DNA from: an uncultured Collinsella sp. | Lineage (GTDB): Bacteria > Actinomycetota > Coriobacteriia > Coriobacteriales > Coriobacteriaceae | DNA: 7,989 nt | Reading direction: 5' to 3' | NCBI GenBank assembly: GCA_900556515.1 | Contig: USPH01000051.1 | Coordinates: 1 to 7,989 of the forward strand | Position numbers and translations under genes: made by a program | Notes under the pieces: model-generated | Seen by the model: only the letters and a program-made list of their open reading frames with translations | What the model was told of the DNA's origin: nothing | Databases searched by the model: none | Shown: piece by piece, positions 1 through 5,920 of the stretch | How positions within the stretch are numbered: position 1 is the stretch's first letter | How the letters are laid out: each line of letters begins with the position of its first letter

Positions 1-25
1 AGCGTCAGATGTGTATAAGAGACAG
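1..25 (+). other. Sequencing adapter remnant (Nextera Read 1 side)
   Basis: Positions 7-25 are the 19-bp Tn5 mosaic end and 1-6 continue it as the 3' part of the Nextera Read 1 adapter. This is library-preparation sequence, not genome. The open frame that starts at position 11 on the plus strand and reads MYKRQ is adapter-derived at its N-terminus and should be ignored. Confidence 0.97.
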
Positions 26-879
26 GAGGTGGACTTGGCGGGCGACTCCTCCTCATCGACGCTCGGCGCTTCGACAAGATCGACCTTGTCCTCGTCATTT
101 TTGCCGGCAATGACCAGCTCGCGCCAAATCTTGCACAGGCGGTTTACGACGATATCCGTCGGCGTATCCAGCAGGCGGTCCTGGTTGTACACATTGAGGT
201 AGACGAGCATGGCGTCGGCAGGCGTAATGTCCAGGTGGTCGCCGCCTGCGCGAAGGTAGGCGCGCTTAAAGAGCAGGAAGGTGTGGCGCAGGTAGTCGAC
301 CTTTTTCTGCGGCCATTTTTCGATAAGGTTCTGACCGAGCATCTTGGCGAGCGTCTCGTAGCTTCCCTCACGCGAGAACTCGATCTCGTATAGGGGGCAG
401 ACGCGCCAAAACGCGCAGAATTCGCCGTACAGGCGGCTTTCGACGGAATCCCATGTGCCGGGGTAGAGACGGGTGACCCTGGCCGAAACCGTTGGAGCGT
501 CCAGGAATTTGAGGACACTGACGCGTTTGTTGCCTTCCTGGACATAGAATCGATGCATGAACTCGGTGACGATGATGGGGTCGCGATAGCCCTCGGTTAC
601 CTGGATGTCGTAGAGGTTGGACCACTTGCGGGCGAACTCGGTGTTAAACGGCAGCAGGGGCATAAAGTTGCATGAAAAGGCGGACTGACGGCCTTTGGTG
701 ACCGTGCCGACGACCATTTCGAGCGGAATATCCCTTAGGCCGACATTCTCTCGCTGACCTAAGGGGAGCTGAGCAACCAAACTGTCGAGGTCCGTAAGGT
801 ATGGATGCTCGCTTTGGCTAATGGCGCGTCGACGTCCTTGCTCGCCGCGCTTGCGTGCTTGACGATAGGCCTCTTCCAT
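26..879 (-). CDS. ParB-like domain protein, N-terminal part; probable ParB-BMP chimera (3' end missing)
   Basis: An open frame of 284 codons runs without a stop from ATG at 879 to the adapter junction, so the C-terminus is lost. The start has a good ribosome site, AAGGGAG at 888-894, 8 nt upstream. Seen: no signal peptide or membrane segment; a basic N-terminus (residues 5-18, rich in R/K); RDPIIV (99-104) followed by EGNKRVSV (115-122), which resembles the ParB/sulfiredoxin-like fold motif G-x-(K/R)-R; an acidic stretch near the end (DEEE, 275-278). From memory of the family, this pattern (PYL near 26-28, NFMPLL at 71-76, a glycine pair plus ITPADA at 212-223) matches the N-terminal half of proteins annotated 'BMP family ABC transporter substrate-binding protein', in which a PnrA/BMP-like domain follows. 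That second half is inferred, not seen. The function is unknown; a cytoplasmic ligand sensor is possible. It lies 93 bp downstream of the mscS-like gene. Confidence 0.8.
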
Positions 880-898
880 GGTGTCTACTCCCTTAGTC

Positions 899-928
899 GT
901 TTAAACAACGATATGAACCATGGTACCA
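899..928. promoter_or_regulatory. Cluster of short palindromes upstream of the ParB-like gene
   Basis: Three perfect 8-bp palindromes lie just upstream of the ribosome site of the ParB-like gene: GTTTAAAC (899-906), ACCATGGT (917-924) and TGGTACCA (921-928), the last two overlapping. They could be an operator or chance. No convincing -35/-10 pair is visible in the 93-bp gap, so this gene may be read from the mscS-like gene upstream. Confidence 0.3.
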
Positions 929-933
929 CGAAT

Positions 934-975
934 GAAAACCGCCACAACGATGCCTGTCCCCTTTGCGGTGGTTTA
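934..975 (-). repeat. Palindromic GGGGACAG repeat, copy A, at the mscS-like stop codon; probable terminator
   Basis: Read on the minus strand, this 42-nt element begins with the TAA stop of the mscS-like gene. It folds into a 12-position stem (ten Watson-Crick pairs, one G-U, one A-C mismatch) around a 15-nt loop containing GGGGACAG, and ends in TTTTC. Copy B at 3959-4000 matches at 32 of 42 positions without gaps. Position and T-tract suggest a terminator or mRNA-end stabiliser. The recurrence suggests a dispersed repeat family of REP type, which I cannot name with certainty. Confidence 0.7.
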
Positions 976-1740
976 GGCGATGATGGGGGCGATGGCGCGG
1001 ATGCAGGCGTCGGCTGCCGTGAAAGTAGTGCTGTCGTCGCTGACGATAAAGATGATCTTGCCCTTGATGCCAAAGTCGCCGATCTCGCTAAAGAGCACAT
1101 AGGGCTCCTTGTCAAAGCCCGAGATGGGAAGCACGGCGGCCTTGGTGGCGTCGGTGAGCTCATCTGCCAGCGCGTCAAGGGAAGCCCACTTAGACGTGTC
1201 CTTGACCGCGACGGGCACGGCCACGCGCCCAAAGGGCATCAAATGCACGAGCGTGTTCTTGGAGATGTTGGAATTGGGCACAATGATGGTCTGCCCACAG
1301 GCATCCTCAATCGTTGTATGGCGCCAAGTGATGTCTTGGACCACGCCGGATACGCCGCCGACCTCGATATTGTCGCCGGGTTTGATGATGCCCATAAAGG
1401 TCACCTGCATGCCGCCGATAAGGTTTGACAGCGTGTCCTGAAAGCCGAGCGAGATGGCGATGCCGCCGACGCCAAGAGCGGCGACGAGCGCGTTTGCGTT
1501 AATGCCAAAGCAGTTGTCGAGGATAAAGCTGCCGCCAATCATCCAGATGACGGCGCGTGCGATGTTGATGAAGATACTCGATGCCGGAAGCGGGTTATCG
1601 TCTCGGTTAAGCAGATGGTTCAGGGTCTTGGATACGACCTTGGCGGCGACGGCGGTGCCTATCGCCAAGATGACGGCCCAGATGATGTTGTGGACCCATC
1701 GTTGTGCAAAGAAATGAAGAATCGGCTCAAACAATTCCAT
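973..1740 (-). CDS. Small-conductance mechanosensitive channel, MscS family
   Basis: A 255-residue protein, close to the length of minimal MscS channels. These are homoheptameric inner-membrane channels that open under membrane tension and release solutes on osmotic downshock. Three membrane segments are visible at about 16-36, 55-77 and 83-110. The third carries the glycine/alanine-rich pore helix pattern (ALGVGGIAISLGF) followed by QDTLSNLIGG. The beta-domain signature follows: IKPGD, then a VVQDITWRHTTIE segment and IVPNS. The start at ATG 1740 is chosen because AGGAGG at 1751-1756 sits 10 nt upstream. The frame stays open to about 1938, but that extension would run into the nucleotidase gene and has no hydrophobic or conserved content. 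It follows the nucleotidase on the same strand with a perfect hairpin between them, and its stop codon forms the edge of repeat copy A. Confidence 0.93.
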   Translation of the reverse strand: MELFEPILHFFAQRWVHNIIWAVILAIGTAVAAKVVSKTLNHLLNRDDNPLPASSIFINIARAVIWMIGGSFILDNCFGINANALVAALGVGGIAISLGFQDTLSNLIGGMQVTFMGIIKPGDNIEVGGVSGVVQDITWRHTTIEDACGQTIIVPNSNISKNTLVHLMPFGRVAVPVAVKDTSKWASLDALADELTDATKAAVLPISGFDKEPYVLFSEIGDFGIKGKIIFIVSDDSTTFTAADACIRAIAPIIA

Positions 1741-1750
1741 GTAGGGAAAA

Positions 1751-1756
1751 CCTCCT
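1751..1756 (-). promoter_or_regulatory. Ribosome binding site of the mscS-like gene
   Basis: A perfect AGGAGG on the minus strand lies 10 nt before ATG 1740. It decides the start against the longer open frame reaching 1938. Confidence 0.85.
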
Positions 1757-1784
1757 AATGATCGTTCAACCATGATACCCACCA

Positions 1785-1818
1785 AGAAGCCCGTCCGATC
1801 AAATTCGGACGGGCTTCT
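1785..1818 (-). terminator. Perfect 14-bp hairpin between nucleotidase and mscS-like genes
   Basis: Arms 1785-1798 and 1805-1818 are fully complementary around a 6-nt loop. On the minus strand the stem ends in GGGCTTCT followed by TGG, so the T-tract is very short. The hairpin is 52 nt past the nucleotidase stop and fits a terminator. Only 28 bp separate it from the mscS-like ribosome site, too little for a separate promoter. Either read-through occurs or the hairpin is the 5' leader of the mscS-like transcript. Confidence 0.6.
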
Positions 1819-1824
1819 GTGCTC

Positions 1825-1853
1825 GATATAAGGTTTACGCGGCGGGGCTGTAA
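1825..1853 (-). promoter_or_regulatory. Weak candidate promoter for the mscS-like gene
   Basis: On the minus strand TTACAG (1848-1853) and TATATC (1825-1830) are separated by 17 bp. The -10 candidate matches the consensus at four of six positions and the -35 candidate at only two. If real, the transcript would start just before the 14-bp hairpin, making that hairpin part of the leader. Confidence 0.2.
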
Positions 1854-1870
1854 GGCCCGGACGATGCAGC

Positions 1871-3895
1871 TTAGCGTCGACGCTTCCAGATAATGCCGAG
1901 CATGATGACGATGATGCCGCCGATAAGGCACGCGCCAACTACTGCCAGCGTGCGGTCTCCCGTTGCGGCGAGCTTACCGGTCGTCTTCTTGGTGATGACC
2001 TTCGTGGTCGTCGTGTCCGTCTTAGGCGAGGGCTTAGGCGTCGGGGCCGGTGTGGGCGTGGGGTCCACGGCTGCGGAGCCGAAGCTGATGGTGCCGGCGA
2101 GCCCGGCCATCTTGCTCTCCCAGCTGTCTTGCCCGATCAGCGCCCTCAGCGCCGCCTCGCACGTGCCCCACTCGGTGTACTTGGTGGCGTGTGCAAAGGT
2201 GGGAAAGTCGGTCGTGTTGGTAATGATGTAGTTGTTGGTGGCGACGGTATAGGTCTTGGCGGGGTCGAGCGTGCTGCCGTCCTTGGTGAGTGTGGCACTC
2301 ACAATGCGCTTGCCTTCGGGCTGCGTCCAATCAATCGTCACGTTGATGCCGCCAAAGGAGAGAACGCTGCCAGAGTCATCGCGCCACTTGTACTTGTCTT
2401 GCGCCTCCTGCTCGGTATGGCCGGCTGCCACGTAGGCTTGCTGAAGCTCGTAGCTGTGATTGCACTCGTCGCTGATCTGCAGTGAGTGCTCGAGCGCTGT
2501 CAGGAAGTCCGCGCCGGTCATGGTCCAGGTCTCCACGGTGTTGCCGTAGGGCGAGATAGCGATGACGTTGCCGGCAGTCACATCGCCCGCAGCGATGCCG
2601 CCGCGGATGCCACCCGCGTTCTCGATGGCAAGGTCTGCGCCCGTCAGGGCAAGATAGGAGCCGCAAATCACGTGGCCGATGGTCTGGGCCTTGGTGGTAT
2701 CGCCCTCCTTGCTGGGGCGGAAATCGGTGGTGCGCACCATTTCCCAACCATGCGTGCCTGCGGCGTCCTCGCCGTAGAAATAGTTGGTGGTGGATGCGCC
2801 GAGCACCTTGTTCGATTCGTTTTCAAAGGCCTCGTCGAGCGGCTTGATCTTGTTGCGGACGGCTTCAAGGCAGCTTTGGTAGCCGGAGCCCTTGTCGGGG
2901 TCTGCCAAAAGGTCGTTGACGTTCTTGGCGGTGTAGAGCTTCTCGTCGCTGCCGTCTGCAGGGACCGTGACCGTGTCATCGTCGGTCGTCTCGGTGCCAT
3001 TGGTGTCGTACTTGTACGGAATGGAAAGCAGCCCCACCTCGGCAAAGGCGCTGCCTGCCTCGACAACGTGGATCGTCTTGCCGTCGGCTCCCGTCACCTT
3101 CTCGTTAAGGTTGATGTGCTCGTGGCCTGCGATAAGGGCATCGACGCCACGGAGCCGTGTGGCAAAGGTCTTGGCGTTGAGCGTATGCGCGATACACACA
3201 ACAACATCGCAGCCCTCCCTGCGCAGCTGTTCTGCCTCGGTATTGATGGCGTTCGCGGCACTCGAGAACGACGTGCCCGCGACCAGGTCCGCGCGCAGCG
3301 AGGATCCCAGCGACTCATCCATGGCACCCACGACGCCGACCTTGATTTTGTAGTCGAATGTGGAGTGATTTTCGCTATCCTCCCAGGTGCGATCGAGTGT
3401 CTTGGTGATGCTCGAACTCCATACGCCGCTCGTAGACTTCGCGTTCGCGCAGAGCATGGCGAAGGGCGTGCCAGTGGTGCTGTAGCCGGTCATGGTGCGG
3501 AGTTTGTCCGCACCGTAGCTCCAGTCGTGGTTGCCTGGCGTGGTCGCATCGTAGCCGTCGGCGTAGAAGGTGTCCATGAGCTCGGCGATGCTCTTGCCCT
3601 CGCTCATGGTGGCGAAGGACTGTCCGTGGAAGGTGTCGCCCGCATCGAGCAAAAGATCGGGGGCGCTGCTTTGGGCGCTATAGAGAACCGCCAGTCCATC
3701 AAAGCCCACCGTGCCGGTGCCCTTGCTTTCGTTGTAGCTGTACTTGTAGCTGCCGTGGATGTCGTTGGTGTGCATGACGGCCACGGAGCCGTCAATAGCG
3801 GCGGGCAGGTTCCCCGCGAAAGCGAGGCTTGGGATGCCTGCGAGCGAGCCGGCAAACAACGCGGCGGCTAACGCAAGGCGGGGGAGTCTTTTCAA
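1871..3895 (-). CDS. Secreted, cell-wall-anchored 5'-nucleotidase / metallophosphatase (UshA-like)
   Basis: A 674-residue exported enzyme expected to hydrolyse extracellular nucleotides (and perhaps UDP-sugars or cyclic nucleotides) to nucleosides and phosphate. Residues 1-27 form a signal peptide with a likely cleavage after AFA. The two-metal catalytic domain shows HTNDIHG (42-48), DAGDTFHG (84-91), GNHD (121-124), the IAH histidine (236) and GHEH (257-260). The 5'-nucleotidase C-terminal domain follows, with AGGIRGG (427-433), SPYGNTVE (448-455) and SFGG (513-516). A Pro/Thr-rich spacer (611-631) leads to LAATG (642-646), a hydrophobic helix (about 650-669) and a KRRR tail: a sortase sorting signal. 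UshA-type enzymes are nearer 550 residues; the extra length is mostly this anchor. The start is TTG at 3895, supported by the ribosome site and signal peptide. Substrate preference cannot be read from sequence. Confidence 0.93.
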   Translation of the reverse strand: MKRLPRLALAAALFAGSLAGIPSLAFAGNLPAAIDGSVAVMHTNDIHGSYKYSYNESKGTGTVGFDGLAVLYSAQSSAPDLLLDAGDTFHGQSFATMSEGKSIAELMDTFYADGYDATTPGNHDWSYGADKLRTMTGYSTTGTPFAMLCANAKSTSGVWSSSITKTLDRTWEDSENHSTFDYKIKVGVVGAMDESLGSSLRADLVAGTSFSSAANAINTEAEQLRREGCDVVVCIAHTLNAKTFATRLRGVDALIAGHEHINLNEKVTGADGKTIHVVEAGSAFAEVGLLSIPYKYDTNGTETTDDDTVTVPADGSDEKLYTAKNVNDLLADPDKGSGYQSCLEAVRNKIKPLDEAFENESNKVLGASTTNYFYGEDAAGTHGWEMVRTTDFRPSKEGDTTKAQTIGHVICGSYLALTGADLAIENAGGIRGGIAAGDVTAGNVIAISPYGNTVETWTMTGADFLTALEHSLQISDECNHSYELQQAYVAAGHTEQEAQDKYKWRDDSGSVLSFGGINVTIDWTQPEGKRIVSATLTKDGSTLDPAKTYTVATNNYIITNTTDFPTFAHATKYTEWGTCEAALRALIGQDSWESKMAGLAGTISFGSAAVDPTPTPAPTPKPSPKTDTTTTKVITKKTTGKLAATGDRTLAVVGACLIGGIIVIMLGIIWKRRR

Positions 3896-3900
3896 GGCAG

Positions 3901-3916
3901 TTTCCTTAGTCCTTAG
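3901..3916 (-). promoter_or_regulatory. Ribosome binding site (duplicated) for the TTG start
   Basis: On the minus strand CTAAGGA occurs twice in tandem with one shared offset (hexamers at 3911-3916 and 3904-3909). The proximal AAGGA is 7 nt from the TTG at 3895. It supports TTG as the real start, since no in-frame ATG lies nearby upstream. Confidence 0.6.
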
Positions 3917-3955
3917 CCAGAATGTCTGGTTGAATATCGGATTATCGACATAATA
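3917..3955 (-). promoter_or_regulatory. AT-rich upstream region of the nucleotidase gene: possible -10 boxes and a small inverted repeat
   Basis: This AT-rich stretch stands out from its GC-rich surroundings. It holds TATTAT (3950-3955) and GATAAT (3941-3946) on the minus strand, each five of six matches to a -10 box, but no good -35 at the right spacing. A perfect 5-bp inverted repeat CCAGA-ATG-TCTGG sits at 3917-3929, between the candidate start site and the ribosome site. Confidence 0.35.
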
Positions 3956-3958
3956 TGC

Positions 3959-4000
3959 GAAAACCGCCGCAAGGGCGTCTGTCCCTTTTTGGTAGGTTTA
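3959..4000 (-). repeat. Palindromic GGGACAG repeat, copy B, at the ABC ATPase stop codon; probable terminator
   Basis: It begins with the TAA stop of the ATPase gene on the minus strand and ends in TTTTC, like copy A at 934-975 (32/42 identity). The outer 5-bp pairing AAACC/GGTTT is kept. The middle of the copy-A stem has decayed, but a new inner 5-bp stem AAGGG/CCCTT closes on a loop starting with ACAG. It probably ends or trims the transporter transcript before the nucleotidase gene. Confidence 0.65.
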
Positions 4001-4792
4001 GCTCAGCAGCATGCGGTCGTTGGCGAGCTCGCCGCCCGAGACCTCCTCGAACTTCTGCAGCAGGTCGGCGACGGTGAGCGACTTCTTCTCATCGCCCGCC
4101 ACGTCGTAGATTACGTGGCCCTCGTGCATCATGATCAGGCGATTGCCCAGACGGATGGCGTCATTCATGTTATGCGTGACCATGAGCGTGGTCAGGTGGT
4201 GCTCGTCGACGATCTCTTCGGTCAGATTGAGCACCTTCGATGCCGTCTTGGGGTCGAGGGCCGCAGTGTGCTCGTCGAGCAGCAGCAGGCGCGGCCTGGT
4301 GAGCGTGGCCATCAGCAGGGTGAGTGCCTGGCGCTGGCCGCCCGAGAGCAGGCCGACCTTGGCGTTGAGACGCGTGTCCAGACCAAGGTCCAGGCGCTTG
4401 AGCAGCTCAACGTACTCATCTTTCTCGGCCTTGGTGACGCCCCACGAAAGGCCGCGACGCTGGCCGCGACGCTTGGCGAGGGCCAGGTTCTCGGCGATCT
4501 GCATGTCGGCAGCGGTACCGCGCATGGGGTCCTGAAACACGCGGCCCAGGTACTTGGCGCGCTGCGACTCGCTCAGGCGCGAGATGTCGGTGCCGTCGAG
4601 CTCAATAACGCCCGAATCGAGCGGGTACACGCCGGCGATCATGTTGAGCAGAGTGGACTTGCCGGCGCCGTTGCCGCCGATCACGGTTACAAAGTCGCCG
4701 TCATTCAGGGTGAGGTCGACGCCGGTGAGCGCGCGCTTCTCGGTGACGGTGCCCTTGTTAAAGGTCTTCTTGACGTGCGAGAGCTTAAGCAT
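3998..4792 (-). CDS. ABC transporter ATP-binding protein (TrpZ-like)
   Basis: A 264-residue nucleotide-binding subunit that powers the importer from the cytoplasmic face. Visible motifs: Walker A GGNGAGKST (39-47), Q-loop glutamine 87 in FQDP, signature LSGGQRQ (149-155), Walker B LLLLDE (169-174) with a D-loop AALD, and H-loop histidine 207. The family normally reads DEHTAALDP here, as in TrpZ and related amino-acid importers paired with PF04392 receptors. I choose ATG 4792 because the G-rich ribosome site (AAGGGGG, 4802-4808) lies 9 nt upstream; ATG 4801 is in frame but abuts that site with no spacing. With the 4792 start the gene overlaps the permease stop by 8 nt, a sign of translational coupling. 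The TAA stop starts repeat copy B. Confidence 0.93.
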   Translation of the reverse strand: MLKLSHVKKTFNKGTVTEKRALTGVDLTLNDGDFVTVIGGNGAGKSTLLNMIAGVYPLDSGVIELDGTDISRLSESQRAKYLGRVFQDPMRGTAADMQIAENLALAKRRGQRRGLSWGVTKAEKDEYVELLKRLDLGLDTRLNAKVGLLSGGQRQALTLLMATLTRPRLLLLDEHTAALDPKTASKVLNLTEEIVDEHHLTTLMVTHNMNDAIRLGNRLIMMHEGHVIYDVAGDEKKSLTVADLLQKFEEVSGGELANDRMLLS

Positions 4793-5708
4793 CTGCCTCA
4801 TCCCCCTTCGTGTAGGAGCTACGGAGCTTATAGCGCTCCCAAACCACGGGCACGCACAGGGCCACGGCGACGATCACGGCGGAGAGCAACTTCATGTCGT
4901 TGGCGTCCATGCCCAACTGCAGCACGATGGCGCGGATAAGGAAGTACACCACGGAGCCAAAGACGGCGGAGGCAAGACGGACGCTAAACTGCGTGAGGCC
5001 GCCGGGCAGCAGACGGCCGAGCACCTCACCGATAACAATGGCGGCAAGACCGATAACGATGGCACCGGTGCCCATACCAATGTCGGCATACTTCTGGCTC
5101 TGGCAGATGAGCGCGCCCGAAAGGCCAATGAGGGCGTTGGAGAGCACGAGGGCGATCATCTTGGTGGAGTTGGTGTTGACGCCCAGAGCGCGGATCATGT
5201 ACTCGTTGTTGCCGGTGGCGCGCAGCGCCGAGCCGATCTCGGTGCCAAAGAACCAATACAGGATGGCAACGATAGCCACGGCGAGCAGGATGCCCAAGAT
5301 GATGGCAACGGTGGACTGCGGCAGACCCGTCATGTTGCTGACGGCCGAGAACACGGTGCCCTTGGCAAGAATGGGCGTATTGGACTTGCCCATGATGCGC
5401 AGGTTGATGGACCACAGGCTGATCTGGGTGAGGATTCCGGCGAGGATCGCGGGAATCTCAAAGACGGTGGTCAAAATGCCCGTGACGGCGCCCGCGATGG
5501 CGCCGGCGCACATGCCGGCCAGCACGGCGAGCAGCGGGTCGACGTTGTTATTGACGATGAGCACAGCGCAGACGCAGCCGCCGAGGGCAAAGCTGCCGTC
5601 GCAGGTCATATCGGGAATGTCGAGCAGGCGGAACGTGATAAACACGCCAAGCACCATAATGCCCCAGAGGACGCCCTGCGAAACGGCGCCCTGCAATGCA
5701 ATGAGCAT
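4785..5708 (-). CDS. ABC transporter permease (TrpY-like, LivH/branched-chain type fold)
   Basis: A 307-residue integral membrane protein with about eight to nine hydrophobic segments (near 8-27, 39-54, 57-82, 86-103, 133-153, 184-203, 211-230, 249-266, 275-292). The stretch IGSALRATGNNEYMIRALG (158-176) looks like the cytoplasmic coupling loop that contacts the ATPase in BPD_transp_2 permeases. The protein forms the channel for the substrate delivered by the lipoprotein receptor encoded upstream. ATG 5708 is chosen because AGGAGG (5717-5722) sits 8 nt upstream; an ATG at 5715 is out of frame. It overlaps the ATPase gene by 8 nt and is separated from the receptor gene by a 203-bp gap full of hairpins. 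Confidence 0.92.
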   Translation of the reverse strand: MLIALQGAVSQGVLWGIMVLGVFITFRLLDIPDMTCDGSFALGGCVCAVLIVNNNVDPLLAVLAGMCAGAIAGAVTGILTTVFEIPAILAGILTQISLWSINLRIMGKSNTPILAKGTVFSAVSNMTGLPQSTVAIILGILLAVAIVAILYWFFGTEIGSALRATGNNEYMIRALGVNTNSTKMIALVLSNALIGLSGALICQSQKYADIGMGTGAIVIGLAAIVIGEVLGRLLPGGLTQFSVRLASAVFGSVVYFLIRAIVLQLGMDANDMKLLSAVIVAVALCVPVVWERYKLRSSYTKGDEADA

Positions 5709-5748
5709 GCTTCATACCTCCTAGGATGGGGTGGACACGTGATTCACC

Positions 5749-5754
5749 ATAATA
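5749..5754 (-). promoter_or_regulatory. Isolated -10-like hexamer upstream of the permease gene
   Basis: TATTAT on the minus strand matches the -10 consensus at five of six positions, 40 nt before the permease start. No -35 is recognisable at 16-18 bp. An internal promoter is possible but poorly supported. Confidence 0.2.
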
Positions 5755-5791
5755 GCGGTAACAATGCATAGAAGAGCTGCGGACAGACGTT

Positions 5792-5809
5792 TTGTTTTAC
5801 CTGAAACAA
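5792..5809 (-). other. Small AT-rich hairpin after the main intergenic stem
   Basis: TTGTTT and AAACAA pair perfectly over 6 bp around a 6-nt loop. It sits directly behind the GC-rich stem at 5811-5844 and could act with it in transcript-end formation or protection. Confidence 0.35.
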
Positions 5810-5810
5810 G

Positions 5811-5844
5811 CAGGGCGGACGCCGGTCTACAGCGCCCGCCCCTG
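5811..5844 (-). terminator. GC-rich hairpin between receptor and permease genes; probable partial terminator or mRNA-end protector
   Basis: Arms 5811-5822 and 5832-5844 pair over 12 positions with one bulged G and a 9-nt loop. In minus-strand RNA the single non-Watson-Crick pair is a stable G-U, while in plus-strand RNA it would be an A-C mismatch, which argues that the structure serves minus-strand transcripts. It is followed by CTTGTTTC, not a clean U-tract, so termination is likely partial. This would give more receptor than permease, as is common in ABC import operons. Confidence 0.6.
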
Positions 5845-5891
5845 TGGCTCAGATATTGAATAGCGCGGCTAAAGCGCGAGCACGGGCTCTA

Positions 5892-5920
5892 GACGCATGC
5901 CGCGTATGGCATTACGCGTC
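5892..5920 (-). other. Hairpin overlapping the receptor stop codon
   Basis: On the minus strand two 5-bp arms (GACGC with GCGTC, ATGCC with GGCAT) form a 10-bp stem with a 3-nt bulge and a 6-nt loop, spanning the TAA stop. It may stabilise the 3' end of the receptor mRNA. Confidence 0.4.

Noticed and set aside
144..625. Two minus-strand open frames (144-545 and 368-625)
   Set aside because: They are out of frame with each other and with the real ParB-like reading frame, which runs unbroken from 879 to 26 and carries recognisable motifs.
805..1428. 207-residue plus-strand open frame with a glycine- and aspartate-rich product
   Set aside because: It lies antisense to the clear MscS-family gene, has no recognisable domain, and reflects GC-rich third-position bias.
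1741..1938. Longer N-terminus for the mscS-like gene
   Set aside because: It would overlap the nucleotidase C-terminus and translate the hairpin. The perfect AGGAGG before ATG 1740 and the membrane topology favour the shorter form.
2486..3871. 461-residue plus-strand open frame
   Set aside because: It mirrors the nucleotidase gene on the opposite strand, whose catalytic motifs are intact. Its own translation shows no family pattern.
5736..5741. CACGTG palindrome upstream of the permease gene
   Set aside because: A 6-bp palindrome is expected often by chance, and no second site or promoter context supports it.
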